Below are positions 24,848 through 33,748 of a stretch of DNA of 64,000 bases, one piece after another. The stretch covers positions 682,001 to 746,000 of the forward strand of contig CAWGHN010000003.1 of the NCBI GenBank assembly GCA_963822435.1. Direction: 5' to 3'. Every line of letters starts with the position of its first letter. Position 1 is the stretch's first letter. Under the pieces are notes generated by a model. The model made no database searches. It saw only the letters and a program-made list of their open reading frames with translations, and was not told where the DNA came from. Source of the DNA: JAUYQR01 sp963822435 (lineage in GTDB: Bacteria; Pseudomonadota; Alphaproteobacteria; Rhodobacterales; Rhodobacteraceae). The position numbers and the translations under genes were made by a program.

Positions 24848-25966
24848 TCAAAGCGCCAGCGCGTCGGTCGCCAAGATCACCGGCAGGCCCAGCGCCGCGC
24901 CGACGGCGGCATAGGTCAGTTTGCCCTTGTGGGTGTTCAGACCGGCCAGCAAGTGCTTGTCATCGGCGCAGGCCTTCTTCCAGCCCTTGTCGGCCAGCGC
25001 CAGCATGAAGGGCATCGTCGCGTTGCCCAAGGCTTGCGTCGAGGTGCGCGCCACCGCGCCGGGCATGTTGGCGACGCAGTAGTGCATGATCCCGTCAACT
25101 TCGTAGATCGGATCCTGGTGGGTGGTGGCGCGCGACGTCTCGAAGCAGCCGCCCTGGTCGATGGCGACGTCGACCAGCGCCGCGCCGGGCTTCAGGTCTT
25201 TCAGTTGCGCGCGACTGATCAGTTTCGGCGCAGCGGCACCGGGGATCAGCACCGCCCCGATGATGAGGTCGGCCTCGCGCGCCAGTGCGATGGTATTGCC
25301 CGCACTGGCATAGGCGTTCTTGAAGTCGCGCCCGAACACGTCATCCAGATAGCGCAAGCGGTTGATGGACCTGTCCAAGACGGTCACGTCCGCACCCATC
25401 CCGGCCGCAACCTTGGCCGCGTGGGTGCCGACGACACCGCCGCCGATGACCAGCACCTTTGCCGGCGACACGCCCGGCACCCCGCCCAGCAGGACGCCGC
25501 GCCCGCCATTGGCTTTTTGCAGCGTCCACGCCCCGACCTGCGGCGCCAGACGCCCGGCAACCTCGGACATCGGCGCAAGCAGGGGCAGGCCGCCACGGTC
25601 ATCCGTCACCGTCTCGTAGGCGATGGCGGTGACGCCCGAGGCAAGCAGATCTGCCGTCTGCTCCGGATCGGGCGCGAGGTGGAGGTAGGTAAACAAGACC
25701 TGCCCTTCGCGCAGACGCTTGCGCTCCACCGCCTGCGGTTCCTTGACCTTGACGATCATGTCGGCGGCGGCGAAGACCTCTTCGGCGGTGCCGACGATCT
25801 TTGCACCCGCCGCCTGATAATCCGCGTCGGAAAAGCCTGCGCCCAGTCCGGCGCTGGTTTCGATGATCACGGAATGGCCATGCGCCACCGCTTCGCGCGC
25901 GGCATCCGGGGTCATGCCGACACGGAATTCCTGCGGTTTGATTTCCTTCGGGCAACCGATTTTCAT
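24848..25966 (-). CDS. ald: Alanine dehydrogenase
   Basis: NAD-dependent L-alanine deamination to pyruvate and ammonia, cytosolic hexamer. 372 aa, matching the family. Seen: N-terminal MKIGCPKEIKPQEFRVGMTP, substrate residues in VKVKEPQ and FTYLHLAPD, the NAD motif VLVIGGGVVGTHAAKVAAGMGADVTVLD, and the conserved DVAIDQGGCFETSRATTH block. ATG 25966 follows GGAGAC. The divergent Lrp-family gene 150 bases upstream is the likely regulator, a common arrangement. Confidence 0.95.
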   Translation of the reverse strand: MKIGCPKEIKPQEFRVGMTPDAAREAVAHGHSVIIETSAGLGAGFSDADYQAAGAKIVGTAEEVFAAADMIVKVKEPQAVERKRLREGQVLFTYLHLAPDPEQTADLLASGVTAIAYETVTDDRGGLPLLAPMSEVAGRLAPQVGAWTLQKANGGRGVLLGGVPGVSPAKVLVIGGGVVGTHAAKVAAGMGADVTVLDRSINRLRYLDDVFGRDFKNAYASAGNTIALAREADLIIGAVLIPGAAAPKLISRAQLKDLKPGAALVDVAIDQGGCFETSRATTHQDPIYEVDGIMHYCVANMPGAVARTSTQALGNATMPFMLALADKGWKKACADDKHLLAGLNTHKGKLTYAAVGAALGLPVILATDALAL

Positions 25967-26116
25967 TGCTGTCTCCCTGCGGGCCAAAGCGGCCCTTGTG
26001 GGATCAGTGTTTGCCTGTTTTTCCACAAATGCTTTGAATTCTGGGTGACGGGCCGGGCCGCATGGCGTAGATTCTGTCAGGATTTCCGCAGACAGCCGAA
26101 GAAACTTGCACCGAAC

Positions 26117-26575
26117 ATGGATCTTGACGCAACCGACCGCCGCATCCTGACAGTCCTGCAAAAGGAAGGGCGGATCACCAATGCCGAACTTTCCGAACAG
26201 GTGAACCTGTCGCCCTCAGCCTGTCACCGCCGCGTGCAGCGGTTGGAGGAGGAGGGGTATATCGCGGGCTATGTCGCCCTTCTTGACACCCGCAAGATGG
26301 GGCGGCTGACCACGGTGTTCGTGGAAATTACCCTGCAAAGCCAGGCCGAAGACCTGCTTGACGCCTTTGAGCGCGAGGTGGCGCGGGTGCCGGATCTGCT
26401 GGAGTGTCACCTGATGGCGGGGACGGCGGATTACCTGCTGAAGATCATGGCCGAGGATACCGAGGATTTCGCCCGCATCCACCGCCAGTTCCTCAGCCGA
26501 CTGCCGGGTGTGCGGCAGATGCAGTCAAGCTTTGCGCTGCGCACGGTGGTGAAGACCACGGCGCTTGCGGTCTGA
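26117..26575 (+). CDS. Lrp/AsnC-family transcriptional regulator
   Basis: A 152-aa feast/famine regulator. The helix-turn-helix is at residues 3-55 (LDATDRRILTVLQKEGRITNAELSEQVNLSPSACHRRVQRLEEEGYI) and the RAM effector domain at about 65-145. It is divergent from ald and probably activates it in response to alanine or another amino acid, as AldR-type proteins do. ATG 26117 gives the canonical N-terminus; the frame is open far upstream but that part is antisense to ald. Confidence 0.92.
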   Translation: MDLDATDRRILTVLQKEGRITNAELSEQVNLSPSACHRRVQRLEEEGYIAGYVALLDTRKMGRLTTVFVEITLQSQAEDLLDAFEREVARVPDLLECHLMAGTADYLLKIMAEDTEDFARIHRQFLSRLPGVRQMQSSFALRTVVKTTALAV

Positions 26576-26634
26576 ACGTCACCGGGCTGTTACAAAGTCT
26601 TGGCATTTCCCTCCGGCAAACCCGGAGACGCCAG

Positions 26635-27129
26635 ATGACCGCCCCCTTCCACGTCCTGTTCCTGTGCACCGGCAATTCCGCCCGGTCGATCCTTGCCGAA
26701 GCGATCATGAACCGCGAAGGCAACGGTCGCTTTATCGGCCATTCTGCCGGATCGCGCCCGACCGGGGCGCCGAACCCGTTCGCCCTGTCGCTGTTGCAGC
26801 GCGAGGGGTTCGACAAAAGTTTTGCGCGGTCGAAAAGCTGGGATGAGTTCGGCGCCCCCGGTGCGCCAAAGCTGGATTTCGTGTTCACCGTCTGCGACAG
26901 CGCCGCCGCCGAGGAGTGCCCCTATTGGCCGGGCCAGCCGGTCAGCGCGCACTGGGGCCTGCCTGATCCAGCCGCAGTTCAGGGCAGCGATGCGGAAAAG
27001 GCGCTGGCCTTTGCCGACACCTACCGCGCGCTGAACCGCCGCATTCAGGCCTTTGCCGCCCTGCCTTTCGCCACGCTGGACGCGCTGACCCTGAAGGCGC
27101 GGCTGACCGAGATCGGCCGCAGCGAATGA
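26635..27129 (+). CDS. arsC: Arsenate reductase, low-MW phosphatase type
   Basis: A 164-aa protein of the low-molecular-weight tyrosine phosphatase fold. The CX5R loop CTGNSARS lies near residues 11-18, followed by LAEAIMN. The second conserved region DFVFTVCDSAAAEECPYWPG carries the extra Cys used in the disulfide cascade of thioredoxin-linked arsenate reductases. It is coupled by an ATGA overlap to an aquaglyceroporin gene, the arrangement of rhizobial aqpS-arsC arsenic resistance. No arsR is seen next to it. Confidence 0.87.
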   Translation: MTAPFHVLFLCTGNSARSILAEAIMNREGNGRFIGHSAGSRPTGAPNPFALSLLQREGFDKSFARSKSWDEFGAPGAPKLDFVFTVCDSAAAEECPYWPGQPVSAHWGLPDPAAVQGSDAEKALAFADTYRALNRRIQAFAALPFATLDALTLKARLTEIGRSE

Positions 27130-27785
27130 CCGCACGCCGCCTTGTGGCCGAGGCCCTAGGCACCGGGCTTCTGGTTACTGCCGTCGTCGGGTCGGGCATC
27201 ATGGCCGACCGGCTGACGGCGGATGTGGCGCTGGCGCTGTTGGCCAACACGATTGCCACGGCGGCGGCGCTTTTGGTGCTGATCACGATCTTCGCCCCGG
27301 TATCGGGCGCGCATTTCAACCCGGTTGTCACGCTGGTCTTTGCCGTCCGGCAAGAAATTGCACCGATGCTGGCAGTGGCCTTCGTTGCCGCGCAGATCAT
27401 TGGCGGAGTGGCCGGATCCTTGCTGGCGCACGCCATGTTTGAACTGCCCGTCTTGCAGGTATCGACCACCCTGCGCAGCGGCACCGGCCAGTGGATTGCC
27501 GAAGGCGTGGCGACCTTTGGCCTTTTGCTGACGATTCTGGGCGCGATCCATGCGCGCGCCAACGTGGCGCTGATGGTCGCGGCCTATATCGCGGCGGCCT
27601 ACTGGTTCACCGCGTCGACCAGCTTTGCCAACCCGGCCGTGGCGCTGGCGCGGGCGTTTACCGACACCTTCGCCGGCATCCGGCCGGTTGATCTGCCCGG
27701 CTTCTGGCTGGCGCAGATCGCAGGCGCGCTGTTGGCCGCGGGGCTGGCGCGCTGGCTGCTCACCAATGAAAAACCCCCGGCCTGA
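27126..27785 (+). CDS. aqpS: MIP aquaglyceroporin, probable arsenite channel AqpS
   Basis: A six-helix inner-membrane channel, 219 aa. The two pore motifs are NPV in GAHFNPVVTLVF and NPA in STSFANPAVALARAF. Replacement of the first NPA by NPV is within family variation. Coupled with arsC, it likely lets arsenite made by ArsC leave the cell by diffusion. The final codons overlap the inverted terminator of rpsU. Confidence 0.88.
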   Translation: MTARRLVAEALGTGLLVTAVVGSGIMADRLTADVALALLANTIATAAALLVLITIFAPVSGAHFNPVVTLVFAVRQEIAPMLAVAFVAAQIIGGVAGSLLAHAMFELPVLQVSTTLRSGTGQWIAEGVATFGLLLTILGAIHARANVALMVAAYIAAAYWFTASTSFANPAVALARAFTDTFAGIRPVDLPGFWLAQIAGALLAAGLARWLLTNEKPPA

Positions 27786-27797
27786 AGGACGGGGGTT
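27771..27797 (-). terminator. Terminator of rpsU, embedded in the end of aqpS
   Basis: On the minus strand AACCCCC and GGGGGTT form a 7-bp stem around a 12-base loop, followed by a T-run (27773-27769). It lies 38 bases after the rpsU stop and overlaps the last codons and stop of the convergent aqpS gene. Confidence 0.75.
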
Positions 27798-27835
27798 GAT
27801 CGGGCGGGTATCGCTACCCCAGTGTCGCTGACGTC

Positions 27836-28042
27836 TTAAAGACCGCCTTCACGCTGAAGCTTCTTCCGGGCGAGTTTCCTCGCGCGGCGCACGGCTTCGG
27901 CTTGTTCGCGTGCTTTCTTGACGGAGGGCTTCTCGAAATGCTGCTTGAGCTTCATTTCCCGAAACACCCCTTCGCGCTGAAGTTTCTTCTTCAGGGCACG
28001 GAGAGCCTGTTCGACGTTGTTATCGCGGACGCTGACCTGCAT
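27836..28042 (-). CDS. rpsU: 30S ribosomal protein S21
   Basis: A 68-aa basic ribosomal protein. The N-terminal MQVSVRDNNVEQALRALKKKLQREGVFREMK and the Arg/Lys-rich C-terminus RRARKLARKKLQREGGL are diagnostic. It is a single gene, divergent from the COQ9 gene. Confidence 0.96.
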   Translation of the reverse strand: MQVSVRDNNVEQALRALKKKLQREGVFREMKLKQHFEKPSVKKAREQAEAVRRARKLARKKLQREGGL

Positions 28043-28150
28043 GTGGTTGTCACCACCTTCCTAGGTTAAAGTTGCACTGACTTGTGCAGGCCCGCGGCCT
28101 ATATCAAACAAGGGTGGGCTTGTCCACCGCGCGGCAGGACGGAGGCTGAC

Positions 28151-28825
28151 ATGACCGATGCTACCCAAAAGGACCGAATTCTGGACGCGGCGCTGGCGCA
28201 TGTGCCGTTTGACGGCTGGTCGGAAACCACGTTCCGCGCGGCGATTGCCGATGCCGGCGTAGCCGATGGTCTGGCGCGGGCGCTGTTCCCAAGGGGCGGC
28301 GTCGATCTGGCGCTGGCCTACCACGCGCGCGGCGATGCCGAGATGGTGGCACGGCTGGCCGCGATGGACCTGTCGTCGATGCGGTTTCGGGACCGGATCG
28401 CGCTGGCGGTGCGGACAAGGCTGGAACTGGCCGACAAGGAGCTGGTGCGCCGGGGCACCACGTTGTTTGCGTTGCCACAGCACGCAGCCGATGGGGCAAA
28501 GGCGCTGTGGGGCACGACCGACAAGATCTGGACGGCCTTGGGCGACACCTCCACCGACCTCAACTGGTATACCAAGCGCGGCACGCTGACGGCGGTTTAC
28601 GGCGCGACGGTGCTCTACTGGCTGGGCGATGGCAGCCTTGACCATCAGGCCAGCTGGGATTTTCTGGACCGCCGCATCGACCAGGTCATGCAATTCGAGA
28701 AGTTCAAGGCGGGTCTGGCCGAAAATCCGCTTGGCAAAGCGCTGAAAAACGGGCCTTTCAAGATTCTGGAAAGGGTTCGTGCGCCAAAGATGCCGGATGA
28801 CCTGCCCGGTCGCCACCTGTTCTGA
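28151..28825 (+). CDS. COQ9-family protein (ubiquinone biosynthesis)
   Basis: A 224-aa lipid-binding protein with a TetR-like fold. The N-terminal DRILDAALAHVPFDGWSETTFRAA helix and the central TDKIWTALGDTSTDLNWYTKRGTLTAVYGATVLYWLGD stretch are the COQ9 hallmark. In mitochondria COQ9 presents intermediates to COQ7; alphaproteobacteria keep a homologue. ATG 28151 lies just after GGAGG. A quinone oxidoreductase gene follows by 10 bases, and rpsU is divergent. Confidence 0.93.
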   Translation: MTDATQKDRILDAALAHVPFDGWSETTFRAAIADAGVADGLARALFPRGGVDLALAYHARGDAEMVARLAAMDLSSMRFRDRIALAVRTRLELADKELVRRGTTLFALPQHAADGAKALWGTTDKIWTALGDTSTDLNWYTKRGTLTAVYGATVLYWLGDGSLDHQASWDFLDRRIDQVMQFEKFKAGLAENPLGKALKNGPFKILERVRAPKMPDDLPGRHLF

Positions 28826-28835
28826 AAGGCCCGCA

Positions 28836-29828
28836 ATGACCCTGTCGCACAGCATGCTTGCCATGGAAATCTCGGCTCCGGGCGGGCCGGATGTTCTGAA
28901 GCCGGTGTCCGTGCCGGTGCCGGTGCCGGGACATGGGCAGATCATCATCCGCGTGGCCTATGCCGGGGTGAACCGGCCCGACGCGCTGCAGCGCGCCGGG
29001 GCCTATGCGCCACCGCCCAGCGCCTCGCCGCTGCCGGGACTGGAATGTTCCGGCACGGTGGTGGAGGTGGGGCCGGGCGTCACCCGCTGGCAGATCGGCG
29101 ACAAGGTCTGCGCGCTGCTGCCGGGCGGCGGGTATGCCGAGTATGTGGCGACACCGGCCGCCCATGCGTTGCCGGTGCCGACAGGCATGTCGATGCGCGA
29201 TGCCGCCTGCCTGCCGGAAACCTGCTTCACCGTCTGGTCGAACGTGGTGATGCGCGGCGGTCTGACGGCGGGGGAGCGTTTCCTTGTGCATGGCGGCACG
29301 TCGGGCATCGGCACCACGGCGATCCAGATTGCCCGCGCGCTGGGGGCGCGTGTCTTCGCCACCGCCGGAACGGATGAAAAGTGCAAGGTCTGCACCGATC
29401 TGGGCGCTGAGGTCGCGCTGAACTACCGGACCGGGGATTTCACCGCCGCGCTGAAGGCCGAAGGCGGGGCGAACCTGATTCTCGACATGGTCGGCGGCAG
29501 CTATATCGAGCGCAACATCAAGGCGCTGGCGGATGACGGGCGGCTGGTGCAGATCGCCTTTCTGCAAGGTGCCAAGGCCGAGATCAACTTTGCCGAAGTG
29601 ATGATGCGACGGCTGACGATCACCGGGTCGACGCTGCGCCCGCAGTCCGACCTGGCCAAGGCACGCATCGCCGCCGAGGTTGAGGCGCATGTCTGGCCGA
29701 TGCTGGCCAGTGGCGCGCTGAATGTGGTGCATGACAGCGAATACGACCTGAACGACGCCCCCGCCGCGCATTGGCGGATCGAAGCGCCCGGCCATGTGGG
29801 TAAGATAGTGCTGAAGGTCGAAAACTAG
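28836..29828 (+). CDS. NAD(P)H quinone oxidoreductase, PIG3 family
   Basis: A 330-aa zinc-less medium-chain dehydrogenase/reductase. GroES-like N-terminal domain (VAYAGVNRPDALQRAG, GLECSGTVVEVG) and NADPH-binding Rossmann domain (LVHGGTSGIGTTAIQIARALGARVFATAG). No zinc-binding Cys/His cluster is present. It likely reduces quinones or other enones with NADPH. It probably shares a transcript with the COQ9 gene, 10 bases upstream. Confidence 0.92.
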   Translation: MTLSHSMLAMEISAPGGPDVLKPVSVPVPVPGHGQIIIRVAYAGVNRPDALQRAGAYAPPPSASPLPGLECSGTVVEVGPGVTRWQIGDKVCALLPGGGYAEYVATPAAHALPVPTGMSMRDAACLPETCFTVWSNVVMRGGLTAGERFLVHGGTSGIGTTAIQIARALGARVFATAGTDEKCKVCTDLGAEVALNYRTGDFTAALKAEGGANLILDMVGGSYIERNIKALADDGRLVQIAFLQGAKAEINFAEVMMRRLTITGSTLRPQSDLAKARIAAEVEAHVWPMLASGALNVVHDSEYDLNDAPAAHWRIEAPGHVGKIVLKVEN

Positions 29829-30053
29829 GCAGCACACGGATTTTTGACAGCGCAGATCGGGTTTGGGGCTTTCTTTGCGCGCAACCAGACCGGGCCTTTG
29901 TTAGGACTTCTGTCAGGCGGGATCGGATTGTGAATCTGACCTTTGCCGGGCCAAAGTCCCCAGCTTTGCCCCGGCACCGGATATTGATCGAAACTTGCGT
30001 GCCTTGTTCGCGATGAATCGTCGTATTTCAGCCTGCGATCCCGCCGGTCTTGC
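29829..30053. other. Intergenic region without recognised gene
   Basis: A 225-base gap between the convergent quinone reductase and RNase T2 genes. Only open frames of unlikely composition are present. I see no tRNA-like fold and no strong T-tailed hairpin. Confidence 0.5.
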
Positions 30054-30692
30054 CTAGCGGACAGCCTCCAGCACCGCATCCTTCAGGGTGCAATCGCGGA
30101 TGACGTCCGCCCCGCAGCGGCGGGGGTCAAGATCGGGCGTCAGACAGATGCGCACCTCTTGAATCAGGCCATCGCTGCAGGTGACCGTGACCTGATCGCG
30201 CGTCATGCCGGGGTTTGCCTCCAGAAACGCCGCTTCGATCACCGATGCGGGCAGGGTCAGATCCTTGGACACGCGGCTGAACAGCGGGGGAACGGCAATG
30301 CTGTCAAACGCTTGCCGGGCGAGCGCATAGTAATCGGGCGCGGCAAGTCCGGCGCAGCGGCCATGTTTCTTCCACTGGTAGAAAGCAAGGCCCGACCCAC
30401 CCATGATGTCGGCCATCGCCGCAGTTTCAGCGCGGGTGGGGTCCCGCTGACCCGTGCGGCACCACGACGGCCAGCCATCCTCGTATTGCGGCCAAAGCCC
30501 GTGCAGCACAAAGGTCAGCCCACGCCCCGGATCGCATTGCGGATCGTCGCGCGCATCGCCTTCCAGTTCGCACCACGCCGAAGACCACGACAGCGACATC
30601 ACGTAATAATCGAAGTCGCCCGCCCGCTCGCCCTCGGCAAGGGTTGGTCCGGCCCACAACGCGGTCAAAAGCGCCAACAGCATCCGCCGCAT
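30054..30692 (-). CDS. RNase T2-family ribonuclease, periplasmic
   Basis: A secreted broad-specificity RNase of 212 aa (RNase I-like). The signal peptide MRRMLLALLTALWAGPTLA is followed by FDYYVMSLSWSSAWC. Both catalytic blocks are present: FVLHGLWPQ (CAS I) and YQWKKHGRC (CAS II), and there are eight or more Cys for disulfides. ATG 30692 follows GGGAAGCG. It stands alone, divergent from trcR. Confidence 0.93.
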   Translation of the reverse strand: MRRMLLALLTALWAGPTLAEGERAGDFDYYVMSLSWSSAWCELEGDARDDPQCDPGRGLTFVLHGLWPQYEDGWPSWCRTGQRDPTRAETAAMADIMGGSGLAFYQWKKHGRCAGLAAPDYYALARQAFDSIAVPPLFSRVSKDLTLPASVIEAAFLEANPGMTRDQVTVTCSDGLIQEVRICLTPDLDPRRCGADVIRDCTLKDAVLEAVR

Positions 30693-30816
30693 TTTCGCTT
30701 CCCCTTTTTTGGCGAAGGCCCTATATGAGCGATGAATTCCCTGAAAACGTGGAACTCGCGGGCCTCGCCCGCCGCCGTTTTCCCGGCCCGGGAGAGATTT
30801 GTAAAGGAGAGATCCG

Positions 30817-31572
30817 ATGTCGAAGCCGCTAATGGCCAAAGCCACTGCCGTCTGGCTGGTGGATAACACGACCCTCAGCTTTGCCCAGATCGCCGACTTC
30901 TGCGGGATGCACGAGCTTGAGGTGCAGGGCATCGCGGACGGTGACGTGGCCGGTGGCGTCAAGGGTTTCGACCCGATCGCCAACAACCAGCTTGACCCGA
31001 TCGAGATCGAGCGTGCGCAGAAAGATCCGATCTACCGCATGAAGCTGAAGTTCAACGCCGCCGCCGTGGGCGAGGAAAAGCGCCGTGGGCCCCGCTATAC
31101 GCCCTTGTCCAAGCGTCAGGACCGCCCCGCCGCCATCTTGTGGCTGGTGAAGTTTCACCCCGAACTGTCGGACGGAGCCATCGGCAAACTGGTCGGCACC
31201 ACAAAGCCCACCATCCAGTCGATCCGCGAACGCAGCCACTGGAACATCTCGAACATCACGCCGATCGACCCGGTGGCACTTGGGCTTTGCCGCCAGTCGG
31301 AGCTGGACGCCGCCGTGCAGGCCGCTGCGCGCAAGAAGGCCTCCGAAGGATCGGTGATGTCGGACGACGAGCGGCGCAAGCTGGTGTCCACCGAACAGTC
31401 GCTGGGCATGTCGCCCGAACCCAAGATGCCCGAACCGCTGTCGGGGCTGGAAGTCTTTGGCGACGACGACAAGGACGCGAACACCGATTTCTCGGACGCC
31501 GAAAGCTTCTTCAACCTGCCGCAGGGTGACGACGACGAGGATGACGAAGACGACAAGCCCAGCCGCCGCTAA
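30817..31572 (+). CDS. trcR: DUF1013 cell-cycle regulator TrcR
   Basis: A 251-aa alphaproteobacterial DNA-binding protein of the DUF1013/TrcR family. The N-terminal half carries helix-turn-helix segments (TLSFAQIADFCGMHELEVQGIADG and SDGAIGKLVGTTKPTIQSIRERSHWN); the tail is acidic (GDDDEDDEDDKPSRR). The family is annotated as a cell-cycle transcription factor that works with RNA polymerase; details here are inference. AAAGGAGA precedes the ATG. A bidirectional terminator separates it from terC. Confidence 0.9.
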   Translation: MSKPLMAKATAVWLVDNTTLSFAQIADFCGMHELEVQGIADGDVAGGVKGFDPIANNQLDPIEIERAQKDPIYRMKLKFNAAAVGEEKRRGPRYTPLSKRQDRPAAILWLVKFHPELSDGAIGKLVGTTKPTIQSIRERSHWNISNITPIDPVALGLCRQSELDAAVQAAARKKASEGSVMSDDERRKLVSTEQSLGMSPEPKMPEPLSGLEVFGDDDKDANTDFSDAESFFNLPQGDDDEDDEDDKPSRR

Positions 31573-31590
31573 GACTGAGCCGCGCTGAAA

Positions 31591-31624
31591 CGAAAAAACC
31601 CCGGTCTTGCGACCGGGGTTTTTC
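31591..31624. terminator. Bidirectional terminator between trcR and terC
   Basis: AACCCCGGTC and GACCGGGGTT form a 10-bp stem with a TTGC loop (31597-31620). An A-run precedes it and a T-run follows, so it can end transcripts from both convergent genes. Confidence 0.9.
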
Positions 31625-31639
31625 TTTGCTGTGGCAGGG

Positions 31640-32632
31640 TCAGTTTTGGTCGGTCTTGCCAACCACCGGCGCGTCGTTGCGGCTGCGCCAGAGCGAGTAG
31701 ACCACGCCGGCGGCAAGGATCGCGAAGGTGATGCCCAGCGACAGGTTCGCAGGAAATTTCTCCAGCCCCAGCGCGTCAGCAACGAAAATCTTCGAGCCGA
31801 TGAACACCAACAGCAGCGCCAGCGCATACTTCAGGTAGTGGAAGCGGTGCAGCACAGCGGCCAGCGCGAAGTAAAGCGCCCGCAGACCAAGGATCGCGAA
31901 GATGTTCGAGGTGTAGACGATGAACGGGTCGGTGGTGATCGCGAACACCGCAGGCACCGAATCTACGGCGAACACCAGGTCGGCGATTTCAACCAGCACC
32001 AGCGCCAGAAACAGCGGCGTGGCGAACCAGACGGCCTTGCCCTTGGCGTCCTGCTCTTTCACCCAGAACGCGTTGCCGTGCAGCTTTTCCGTCACGTTCA
32101 TACGGCGCTTCATGAACTTCAGCACCGGGTTCTGCGAGATGTCGGTTTCCTTGTCATCGGTGAACATCATCTTGATGCCGGTGAAGATCAGGAACACCGC
32201 GAAGATGTAGAGAACCCAGGAATACTGCGCCACCAGCGTCGCGCCGAGGCCGATCATGATGCCGCGCAGCACGATCACCCCAAGGATACCCCAGAACAGC
32301 ACGCGGTGCTGATACATGCGGGGAATGGCGAAGTAGGTGAAGATCAGCGCGATGACGAACACGTTGTCCAGCGCAAGCGTCTTTTCCACCACGAAGGCGG
32401 TCAGATACAGCTTCGATTCCTCGAACCCGATCTGCCACCAGACAAAGCCTGAAAAGCCGACGCCCAGCGCGATATACAGCGCCGAAAGCCGCAGGCTTTC
32501 GTTCACGCCAATCTCGTGGTCTTTCTTGTTCAGAACGCCAAGGTCAAAGATCAGCAGCGCAATGACGATGCCGACGAACAGCAGCCACATCCAGACGGGC
32601 TTGCTGAGAAAATCATTGTAGAGGAAGTCCAT
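31640..32632 (-). CDS. TerC-family membrane protein (Alx-like Mn exporter)
   Basis: An inner-membrane protein of 330 aa with about nine membrane segments. The first TerC signature is EKTLALDNVFVIALIF, the second LVLVEIADLVFAVDSVPAVFAIT; their Asp residues are the proposed metal site. Alx/TerC proteins export manganese or load metal for secreted proteins. ATG 32632 follows GGGACAGTGGA. The 285-base upstream leader has a hairpin, but I could not match it to the yybP-ykoY manganese riboswitch. Confidence 0.92.
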   Translation of the reverse strand: MDFLYNDFLSKPVWMWLLFVGIVIALLIFDLGVLNKKDHEIGVNESLRLSALYIALGVGFSGFVWWQIGFEESKLYLTAFVVEKTLALDNVFVIALIFTYFAIPRMYQHRVLFWGILGVIVLRGIMIGLGATLVAQYSWVLYIFAVFLIFTGIKMMFTDDKETDISQNPVLKFMKRRMNVTEKLHGNAFWVKEQDAKGKAVWFATPLFLALVLVEIADLVFAVDSVPAVFAITTDPFIVYTSNIFAILGLRALYFALAAVLHRFHYLKYALALLLVFIGSKIFVADALGLEKFPANLSLGITFAILAAGVVYSLWRSRNDAPVVGKTDQN

Positions 32633-32917
32633 TCCACTGTCCCTTTTCATACCACAAAACACAGGACGACAGACGGACGAACGCCGATACCGGGCTGCCA
32701 TCGAGTGTTTCTCGATGCGGTCCGACATCACGCAGGGCAAATGCCCGACGCCAGAGGGGCCCGGTCCGCTTTCTGAAGTTGGACAACGCAATCGTGATTT
32801 CAAGGGGCTTGTCTCGGCTTATTTGGGTGAGTGTGGTCGTCTTGCCGCGCGGCCCTTTACCTCGGTGACGCCGCACCCTATTCGGCGATGAAGCGATCCA
32901 GCGAGGAGAGGTCAGAC
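32633..32917. promoter_or_regulatory. Divergent intergenic region, terC / S-formylglutathione hydrolase gene
   Basis: A 285-base region that must hold promoters for both genes. On the terC strand it contains the short hairpin GGGCATTTGCCC (about 32732-32743). No conserved riboswitch core was recognised. Nothing else can be called. Confidence 0.4.
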
Positions 32918-33748
32918 ATGCGCACGATTTCCGAAAGCCGGGCCTTCGGTGGCGTTCAGGGCGTCTACGCCCACCAGTCCAATGCCTGCGGTGGCGAGAT
33001 GACCTTTGGCCTCTATCTGCCCGAACAGGCGGAGGAAGGCCCGGTGCCGCTGTTGTGGTTTCTGTCGGGTCTGACCTGCACGCATGAAAACGCGATGATG
33101 AAGGCCGGTGCGCAACGCTGGGCCTCCGAGATGGGGCTGGCAGTCGTCTATCCCGACACCAGCCCGCGCGGCGAAGGCGTGGCCAACCACGAAGCCTTTG
33201 ATCTGGGTCAGGGTGCGGGGTTTTACGTCAACGCAACGCAAAAGCCCTGGGCGCCGCATTTCCGCATGTGGGATTATGTGACCGAGGAACTGCCACGCCT
33301 GTTGTTCAACGCCTTTCCAGTGGCCGAGGCGGCGCAGGCCATCACCGGCCATTCGATGGGCGGCCACGGTGCGCTGACCATCGCGATGAGCTTTCCGGGG
33401 CGCTTCCGCTCCGTCTCGGCCTTCGCGCCGATCTGCAACCCGACGGCCAGCGATTGGGGGCGTCCGCAGTTTCTTGCCTATCTCGGCGCGGACGAGGCGA
33501 CATGGGCGGCACATGATGCGACAAACCTGATGCGCAAGCGGGGCTTTGACGGGCCGATGCTGGTGGATCAGGGCACGGCCGACCAGTTTCTGGACAAGCT
33601 GCGACCCGAGGCACTGGCCGAAGCGATGGTCACGGCCCGACAGGGTGGCACGTTCAGGATGCAAAAAGGCTATGACCACAGCTATTTCTTCGTCTCGACC
33701 TTCATGGAAGAGCATGTCGCGTTCCACGCTGCGGCGCTGCACGCTTAG
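32918..33748 (+). CDS. fghA: S-formylglutathione hydrolase
   Basis: Completes glutathione-dependent formaldehyde oxidation: S-formylglutathione to formate and glutathione. 276 aa, esterase D type alpha/beta hydrolase. The nucleophile Ser is in GHSMGGHGA; Asp and His are in MLVDQGTADQF and KGYDHSYFF; LSGLTCTHEN gives the oxyanion region. The Cys in LTCTHEN is typical of the family. GAGGAGAGG precedes ATG 32918. The glutathione-dependent alcohol dehydrogenase gene is not adjacent here. Confidence 0.95.
   Translation: MRTISESRAFGGVQGVYAHQSNACGGEMTFGLYLPEQAEEGPVPLLWFLSGLTCTHENAMMKAGAQRWASEMGLAVVYPDTSPRGEGVANHEAFDLGQGAGFYVNATQKPWAPHFRMWDYVTEELPRLLFNAFPVAEAAQAITGHSMGGHGALTIAMSFPGRFRSVSAFAPICNPTASDWGRPQFLAYLGADEATWAAHDATNLMRKRGFDGPMLVDQGTADQFLDKLRPEALAEAMVTARQGGTFRMQKGYDHSYFFVSTFMEEHVAFHAAALHA

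Noticed and set aside
32640..32830. yybP-ykoY manganese riboswitch upstream of terC
   Set aside because: The conserved core could not be found by eye on the terC strand.
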